From an uncultured Gammaproteobacteria bacterium (GTDB lineage Bacteria; Pseudomonadota; Gammaproteobacteria; Pseudomonadales; Litorivicinaceae), in the NCBI GenBank assembly GCA_913042205.1, contig CAJWIY010000006.1, forward strand, positions 1 through 62,706: 62,706 nucleotides of DNA, given 5' to 3'. Of this stretch, positions 57,258 to 62,706 are shown piece after piece. Made by a program: the position numbers and the translations under genes. Position 1 is the first letter of the stretch. Each line of letters opens with the position of its first letter. Under the pieces are notes generated by a model. That model was given only the letters and a program-made list of their open reading frames with translations. It was not told the DNA's origin and ran no database searches.

Positions 57258-59729
57258 ATGGAGCGCGATTACCAACCTCAAATTATTGAACCGGAAATCC
57301 AAAAGTCCTGGGAATCAGAAAAGACCTTTAAAACCACTGAAGATCATAACAAGCCAAAGTTCTACTGTCTTTGCATGTTCCCATATCCATCAGGAAAGCT
57401 GCACATGGGCCATGTCCGAAATTATACAATCGGGGACGTGATCAGCCGCTTCATGACGATGAAAGGGTATAACGTGCTTCAGCCAATGGGCTGGGATGCT
57501 TTTGGTATGCCGGCCGAAAACGCAGCAATCAAAAATCAACTACCCCCTGCTACGTGGACCTACGAAAATATCGATCATATGCGTAGACAGCTGAAACGTC
57601 TCGGCTTCGGGTACGATTGGGATCGTGAACTAGCCACCTGTACCCCCGATTATTATCGTTGGGAGCAATGGCTATTTACGCGCATGGTTGACAAAGGTCT
57701 GGCGTATCGCAAAAAAGCACGCGTTAATTGGGACCCAGTAGATCGGACGGTTCTGGCGAATGAACAAGTTGTCGATGGTCGTGGTTGGCGATCTGGGGCA
57801 CTTGTTGAAAAGCGTGAAATTGATCAGTGGTTCATTCGTATCACCGATTACGCTGACGAATTGTTGGATGATTTAAATTCGGTTGATTGGCCAGAACAAG
57901 TTAAGACTATGCAGCGGAACTGGATTGGCCGAAGTCAAGGAGTTGAATTCAGTTTTGAGCGTCAAGGAACTCAAGAGCGACTCGAGGTCTACACGACACG
58001 CCCAGACACCATCATGGGTATCACCTATGTAGCGGTTGCTGCTCAGCATCCGATCGCAACAAAAGCCGCCGAAACAAACCCAGATATAGCTGCATTTATT
58101 AGGGACTGCGCACAAATGTCAGTGATTGAGGCAGATCTCGCGAAAGCACCAAAGAAAGGCATAGCAACCGGTGAATACGTTATCCATCCATTCTCCGGTG
58201 AAGAAATTCCGATTTGGATCGCTAATTTCGTACTAATGGATTATGGATCAGGGGCGGTTATGGCAGTTCCCGGTCATGACCAGCGGGACTGGGAATTTGC
58301 AACACAATACGGCCTACCAATCAAACCCGTCATCAAATCTTACGACGATGATCCAGACTACGACATTAGTAAACAAGCATGGTGCGAGAAAACGGGAGTC
58401 ACAATCAATTCTGGACAGTTTGACAATCTTACTTTTGAGCAAGCTTTCGAAGCAGTCGCCAACGCTATCGAAGATCAGCGTATCGGACGAGTAACAACTA
58501 ACTACCGTCTGAGGGACTGGGGCGTCGGCCGTCAACGCTATTGGGGATGTCCGATTCCCATAATTCATACTGATGAAGGCTTAAAGATCGTCCGTGACGA
58601 GGACCTCCCTGTCACTTTACCTGAAGATGTAGTAGTCGATGGGTCAGAGAGCCCATTGATTGGTCGCAGTGATTTTGTTGACACTGTGGATCCTGAAACA
58701 GGCCGTCAAGCAAAACGTGAAACCGATACATTTGATACCTTTATGGAATCAAGCTGGTACTACGCCAGATTTGCGAGCGCATTTTCAAATGATGCGATGC
58801 TGGATCAAAATGCGAACTACTGGCTGCCAGTAGATCTTTACATCGGTGGTATTGAACACGCAATTCTTCACCTCCTCTACGCGCGTTTCTTCCATAAAGT
58901 CCTGCGCGACTTAGATTTGGTTGTCACTAACGAGCCATTTAAGAAGCTACTAACCCAAGGGATGGTGCTAAAAGATGGATCAAAAATGTCGAAGTCAAAA
59001 GGTAACACCGTTGATCCGCAGGAACTAATCGATCGATATGGTGCAGATACTGTTCGATTATTCATGATGTTCGCAGCACCACCCGAACTATCACTTGAGT
59101 GGTCCGATGACGGTGTTGCAGGCGCACATCGATTCCTGAAACGATTACATACGTTAGTGACGGAACATGTTGGTCAGGGTAATCACTTAACTTCTGATAC
59201 GCTTGAGCTCGATGCACTCTCTGATTCTGCCCGCGACCTGTATCGAAAACTCCATGAAACAGTTGCTAAGGTCTCTGATGATATTGGCCGCAGATACCAC
59301 TTCAACACAGCCATTGCCGCGGTGATGGAGTTAACAAATAGCGCGATCAAATTCAATGCGACAACCGAGTCGGATTGGCAAGTGCTCTCAGAAGTTATCG
59401 AGACGCTCGTCATTTTGTTGTCACCAATCACGCCACATATTGCGCAGCACCTGTGGTCACAACTCGGTAACGACGGATCTCTGATCGATACGCATTGGCC
59501 GACCGTTCGTGAAGATGCATTAATTCGAGACACAGTTACTTTGATAGTTCAAGTAAACGGGAAGCTCCGCGGGAGGATTCAGGTAGCCACGGACGCAGAC
59601 GACGAAACGGTCATGAGGATGGCTCGAGAGGAGCCAAGTGTCGCGAAATTCCTTGGTGGCATGATCGAGAAGAAAGCCATTGTTATCCCGCAAAAAATTA
59701 TAAACTTGGTAGTGGCGCCAAAACGATGA
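57258..59729 (+). CDS. leuS: leucyl-tRNA synthetase
   Basis: Class I synthetase of 823 residues. HIGH-type motif HMGH in [16 protein letters not shown], the editing (CP1) domain with [16 protein letters not shown], and KMSKS in [14 protein letters not shown] are visible. The tryptophan-rich [16 protein letters not shown] is typical. An 83-bp gap after lnt separates it from the upstream run. Its stop overlaps the lptE ATG (ATGA). Confidence 0.97.
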   Translation: MERDYQPQIIEPEIQKSWESEKTFKTTEDHNKPKFYCLCMFPYPSGKLHMGHVRNYTIGDVISRFMTMKGYNVLQPMGWDAFGMPAENAAIKNQLPPATWTYENIDHMRRQLKRLGFGYDWDRELATCTPDYYRWEQWLFTRMVDKGLAYRKKARVNWDPVDRTVLANEQVVDGRGWRSGALVEKREIDQWFIRITDYADELLDDLNSVDWPEQVKTMQRNWIGRSQGVEFSFERQGTQERLEVYTTRPDTIMGITYVAVAAQHPIATKAAETNPDIAAFIRDCAQMSVIEADLAKAPKKGIATGEYVIHPFSGEEIPIWIANFVLMDYGSGAVMAVPGHDQRDWEFATQYGLPIKPVIKSYDDDPDYDISKQAWCEKTGVTINSGQFDNLTFEQAFEAVANAIEDQRIGRVTTNYRLRDWGVGRQRYWGCPIPIIHTDEGLKIVRDEDLPVTLPEDVVVDGSESPLIGRSDFVDTVDPETGRQAKRETDTFDTFMESSWYYARFASAFSNDAMLDQNANYWLPVDLYIGGIEHAILHLLYARFFHKVLRDLDLVVTNEPFKKLLTQGMVLKDGSKMSKSKGNTVDPQELIDRYGADTVRLFMMFAAPPELSLEWSDDGVAGAHRFLKRLHTLVTEHVGQGNHLTSDTLELDALSDSARDLYRKLHETVAKVSDDIGRRYHFNTAIAAVMELTNSAIKFNATTESDWQVLSEVIETLVILLSPITPHIAQHLWSQLGNDGSLIDTHWPTVREDALIRDTVTLIVQVNGKLRGRIQVATDADDETVMRMAREEPSVAKFLGGMIEKKAIVIPQKIINLVVAPKR

Positions 59730-60247
59730 ATAAACGAGTTTTTATAGCGCTCTCTGGGCTAGCGGTTTTAGCGGGGTGTGGTTTTCAGTTGCGCGGCACA
59801 GAGGATCCACTAGGTCAACTTCCGAAGTCTTTACGCATTGAAGCGACAGATCCTTACTCCTCCATAGTTCGAAAAATCACTCGAGAACTAACTCAGCATG
59901 GGGCACAGATTGTCTCAACAACCTCGGCCCCTGCCTTAAATTTGACGCTTCCAAAAGTCGCTCGACGGGTGCTGGGACCGGTTTCTGGTGGAGGAGATCA
60001 GACAGAGCTAGCACTTGAAATGACGTATAGTTTGAGTGATCAGATTCGAATTAGCGTAGTGCCTGAGACTGAAGTCCGTGTAACTCTCATATACATAGAT
60101 AGTAACGCTGCCACATCAGCTGAACACCAGAGTGTCGCCCAGCTGAGAAGAAGTCTTGAAGATAGCTTGGTTCAGCAGGTCGTGACTTCACTTCGTGTGC
60201 GTTACGAACAGGCAGTTGAACAAACTAAAAAATCGAAGACCAACTGA
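59726..60247 (+). CDS. lptE: LPS-assembly lipoprotein LptE
   Basis: Outer-membrane lipoprotein that plugs the LptD barrel. The 173-residue protein has a signal with lipobox LAGC (cysteine near residue 18), the CGFQLRG start of the mature form, and the [14 protein letters not shown] segment. The leuS-lptE-holA order is highly conserved. Its partner lptD lies at 20710. Confidence 0.93.
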   Translation: MNKRVFIALSGLAVLAGCGFQLRGTEDPLGQLPKSLRIEATDPYSSIVRKITRELTQHGAQIVSTTSAPALNLTLPKVARRVLGPVSGGGDQTELALEMTYSLSDQIRISVVPETEVRVTLIYIDSNAATSAEHQSVAQLRRSLEDSLVQQVVTSLRVRYEQAVEQTKKSKTN

Positions 60248-60250
60248 CAG

Positions 60251-61282
60251 ATGTCTGTAAAAGCATCTCAGTTTGATCAAAGCCAGTGGAGTACTTTGAT
60301 CCCGCCCATTGCTGCCCTTCTTGGTAACGAAGCGTTCTTCATCACTCGCATTGGAGACCTTTGGAGGAAGTCCGGTAAAGATCAGGGTTTCTCCGAGCGC
60401 GTGGTTCTCGATCAATCACAAACTGATATTGCCAATCGCGTTCTCAGTGAACTCGAAACATTATCTCTCTTTGCCGATCGGACACTGGTTGAATTGCGAT
60501 TAAGTAAGACCACACTTGATCAGTCTTTAAGAGCTGTGCTCGAGCAATGGATTAAAAACTCACCAAATGACAAGCGTCTATTAATTAGTGGCCCAAAGCT
60601 TACAAAAAGCGAATCCTCAGCAACTTGGTATAAACTACTAGAAACATCAAACACTCTTATTGATGCGAACCATATACCATCGTACCAGTTTGCTAAATGG
60701 CTCGATTCTGAGCTGACCAAACACCAAATTAAGTTAGATTCAGCTGCTAAAATGGCTGTGCAGGAGCATACGCAAGGTAATTTGGTAGCGGCTGGGCAAA
60801 TGATAGAGCGACTTAAGTTGATCGAATCCGATCTGATTGACGGCCCGTCACTACCTCTGACAAAAGTGCTCGAGGCGGTCACGCAAAGTGCAAAATATAC
60901 TGTTTACGATCTCATAGACCTTGCACTGAAGAGGGATCTGGCTGGTCTCAACCGCACCACAGATCTACTTAAAGCGGAGGGCGTTGAGTCAATGACCGCG
61001 CTCTCAGCAATATCTAGAGAACTCGATATCCTCTTGCAGATTAGATACCGCATGGATCAGGGAGAACCCGCAAATCAAGCGATCAGTTCACTTCGAGTAT
61101 GGCGTTCACGAGAGGGTTTAGTTCGTGGCGCAGTCAATCGCCTCAGCCTCACCCAACTACGACAATTTTTGACCCTCTGCCATGACATCGATAGAAATAT
61201 TAAAGGCGCAACAAAAGAACCCGCATGGTCAATGATTAAGGACGTTTTATTTGGTCTTGCCGGTCATCCGATGACTCGCTAA
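60251..61282 (+). CDS. holA: DNA polymerase III delta subunit
   Basis: Clamp-loader subunit that opens the beta clamp. The 343-residue protein shows GNEAFFITRIGDLWR (the usual LxxQLxxxDPLL-like N-terminus is diverged), LFADRTLVELRLSKTTLDQ, and the AAA+ lid and collar domains, with ISRELDILLQIRY in the last third. It lies 3 nt after lptE. The final 36 nt overlap the convergent lipB gene. Confidence 0.92.
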   Translation: MSVKASQFDQSQWSTLIPPIAALLGNEAFFITRIGDLWRKSGKDQGFSERVVLDQSQTDIANRVLSELETLSLFADRTLVELRLSKTTLDQSLRAVLEQWIKNSPNDKRLLISGPKLTKSESSATWYKLLETSNTLIDANHIPSYQFAKWLDSELTKHQIKLDSAAKMAVQEHTQGNLVAAGQMIERLKLIESDLIDGPSLPLTKVLEAVTQSAKYTVYDLIDLALKRDLAGLNRTTDLLKAEGVESMTALSAISRELDILLQIRYRMDQGEPANQAISSLRVWRSREGLVRGAVNRLSLTQLRQFLTLCHDIDRNIKGATKEPAWSMIKDVLFGLAGHPMTR

Positions 61283-61891
61283 AGCCAGTAGTTCCTGTTT
61301 TAGATGTCCGCTCAAACCCTTTGCTACGTGCTCCAGCCGCATATCGCCGATTAGATCTGCAATCTGTACTACCTCCAAACCCGGGTTCCCGCAAGGATTG
61401 ATTCTAGAGAACGGCTCTAAATCCATGTTGACGTTAACAGCAATACCGTGAAATGAAACTCCGTGACGGATCCGAAGTCCTAAACTCGCAATCTTCTTAT
61501 TATCAACATAGACACCCGGCGATTCTGAGCAAGCTTTGGCTTCAATTCCGTAGTCAGCCAATTGTGCTATCACCGTATTTTCAAGCAACCTGACAAGATC
61601 ACGGACGCTCAATCCGAAGTTTTTAAGCGGTATCAGAGTATAAAGAACGATCTGCCCTGGCCCATGATAGGTCACTTGCCCACCGCGGTCAGACTGCACT
61701 AGTGGGATATCGCCGAGGTCTAGTAAGTGCTCTTTTTTACCCGCCTGACCCTGAGTAAAGATACCATGATGTTGCACACACCATAACTCGGCCCGCTCGC
61801 CGCCTTTCAGAAGTTCTATCCGGTCCTTCATCGCCAAGTGCGTTTGTTCGTAAGCCTCAAGCCCTCGGTCAATAATAATGACTTCGGTCAT
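61247..61891 (-). CDS. lipB: octanoyl-[acyl-carrier-protein]:protein N-octanoyltransferase
   Basis: Transfers octanoyl groups from ACP to lipoyl domains. The 214-residue protein has RGGQVTYHGPGQ, the lysine in VDNKKIASLGLRIR with VSFHG, and the active-site cysteine in NPCGNPGLE. Its ATG overlaps the ybeD stop (TGATG). lipA, which usually follows lipB, is not here; instead the gene runs tail-to-tail into holA. Confidence 0.95.
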   Translation of the reverse strand: MTEVIIIDRGLEAYEQTHLAMKDRIELLKGGERAELWCVQHHGIFTQGQAGKKEHLLDLGDIPLVQSDRGGQVTYHGPGQIVLYTLIPLKNFGLSVRDLVRLLENTVIAQLADYGIEAKACSESPGVYVDNKKIASLGLRIRHGVSFHGIAVNVNMDLEPFSRINPCGNPGLEVVQIADLIGDMRLEHVAKGLSGHLKQELLALASHRMTGKTK

Positions 61892-62172
61892 CAGAGAACC
61901 ATGTGCACCCGACCAGTGGACTTCAAATCTTCGTGCAATTGCTTTAACTGGATTTCGCTCTCGGCCTTAATTGAAAAACGAAAACTTTGATACTTCCCAT
62001 TCTTACTCGCCGTAACCCGCAATCCTTCTGTGTCGTAACCCTCACAATGGCGTTTCACGATCTCTTCAAGGATTGATACAAACCCATCACAGGTATCCGC
62101 AATAACGGACATATGATAAGCATCACATGGAAATTGGATTGTTGGCCTATCAGCCTGGAACTCATCAGTCAT
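61891..62172 (-). CDS. ybeD: DUF493 family protein (YbeD-like)
   Basis: A 93-residue ACT-like regulatory-fold protein found beside lipB in most gammaproteobacteria. Features are IQFPCDAYHMSVIADT, the FVSILEEIVKRHCEG helix and a late SFRFSIKAES strand. Start at 62172 (an upstream in-frame start at 62193 falls within the preceding gene). It overlaps the aminotransferase gene by 8 nt and lipB by one base. Function unknown; a link to lipoate metabolism is inferred only from position. Confidence 0.88.
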   Translation of the reverse strand: MTDEFQADRPTIQFPCDAYHMSVIADTCDGFVSILEEIVKRHCEGYDTEGLRVTASKNGKYQSFRFSIKAESEIQLKQLHEDLKSTGRVHMVL

Positions 62173-62706
62173 CGCATCGCAATCTCTCATCATAGGCGTC
62201 CCGTAAAGCCAAAAATGTCGAGGTTAACTCACCATTTCCCACACGACCACCCGGATCAAGCTCAACTATAGGCATCAATCCTCTCGTTGAACTCGACAAA
62301 AAAATGCCATCTGCTTCTGGGAGAGAATCTACCCGGATACTATCCTCGACCACTGATATGCCAAGCCTCTGGGCAATTTCAATCAGGAGATGCCTCGTAA
62401 TTCCCGGCAAAATCAAATCGCTTAGCGGTGGGGTTACAACCTTTTCTCCTCGAATCACGAATAAGTTTGATGTAGAAGCCTCGGTCACGTATTCGTCACG
62501 GTATAAAATCGCTTCCTGTGCGTCAGAATCTCGAGCCTCTTGCATTAGTAAGACGTTGCCAAGCAGCGCGACCGACTTAATGTGGTTCTTTCGCCAGCGG
62601 ATATCAGATCTTACAATTGCTTTAGAACCCGTTTGAAAGACAGCCTCAAATTCGCTAAATGTAATGAAGATTGTAGGCGAGACAGTTGAAGGAAACGCGT
62701 GATCTC
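62165..62706 (-). CDS. dat: D-amino-acid aminotransferase (class IV), partial
   Basis: PLP fold-type IV aminotransferase truncated by the right edge; about 180 C-terminal residues are present. The frame is open through 62706, and the sequence upstream of the internal ATG at 62545 reads RSDIRWRKNHIKSVALLGNV, a family signature. The PLP glutamate lies in VTEASTSNLFVI, and PPLSDLILPGITR follows. This matches D-alanine aminotransferase rather than IlvE by the RW.R..IKS pattern. The order dat-ybeD-lipB is common in gammaproteobacteria. Confidence 0.9.
   Translation of the reverse strand, partial: DHAFPSTVSPTIFITFSEFEAVFQTGSKAIVRSDIRWRKNHIKSVALLGNVLLMQEARDSDAQEAILYRDEYVTEASTSNLFVIRGEKVVTPPLSDLILPGITRHLLIEIAQRLGISVVEDSIRVDSLPEADGIFLSSSTRGLMPIVELDPGGRVGNGELTSTFLALRDAYDERLRCDD

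Overview
The window is a gene-dense stretch of a gammaproteobacterial chromosome, most likely from a marine or otherwise free-living member near the Pseudomonadales. The evidence is the gene order: tyrS beside an rRNA operon with an M23 peptidase, anmK, erpA and argC on the other side; lptD-surA-pdxA-rsmA-apaG-apaH; tsaD/rpsU/yqeY/dnaG/rpoD; and miaB-ybeZ-ybeY-corC-lnt-leuS-lptE-holA. These orders are familiar from Pseudomonas and relatives, but here they are joined more tightly. Base composition looks moderate (judged by eye). Genes overlap often, including six convergent pairs whose 3' ends overlap.

Layout. 1-810: 5' end of a 16S rRNA gene leaving the window to the left, with its promoter and a leader containing a terminator-like hairpin. 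811-12935: tyrosyl-tRNA synthetase, cell-wall peptidase, anhydromuramate kinase, Fe-S insertion protein, ArgC, an atypical ClC channel, HemJ, ThiE, HemL, a TPR lipoprotein and PBP1b. 12961-20584: a kinase-like protein with an eroded P-loop half, Coq7, OsmC, DUF2489 and a gph-trpE-trpG-trpD-trpC operon. 20710-34348: outer-membrane biogenesis (LptD, SurA), PdxA, RsmA, ApaG/H, Cca, FolB, TsaD, and the rpsU-yqeY-dnaG-rpoD macromolecular synthesis cluster.

34349-46293 is the accessory part. It holds a chain of small hairpins, a frameshifted DsrE-family gene, and a malonate-type catabolic operon (GntR regulator, TRAP transporter PQM, a maleate isomerase-like enzyme, malonyl-CoA decarboxylase, malonyl-CoA synthetase). 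These sit between rpoD and tRNA-Ile2(CAU), two genes that are normally close together. After the tRNA come a small membrane protein, a cytochrome c', two convergent exported serine proteases and the remnant of a TRIC-type channel gene.

46294-62706 returns to core genes: AzlCD, ferrochelatase, M18 aminopeptidase, Prc protease, DUF1820, MiaB, the ybeZ-ybeY-corC-lnt group, LeuS, LptE, HolA, then LipB, YbeD and a D-amino-acid aminotransferase cut by the right edge.

The best candidate for an undescribed system is the malonate/TRAP operon with a built-in maleate isomerase-like enzyme. It could let the cell take up and use both malonate (to acetyl-CoA) and maleate (to fumarate). Other points worth attention are the ClC protein with tyrosine at the gating-glutamate position, the kinase fusion without a P-loop, the DsrE gene with two compensating frameshifts, and the rRNA leader hairpin.
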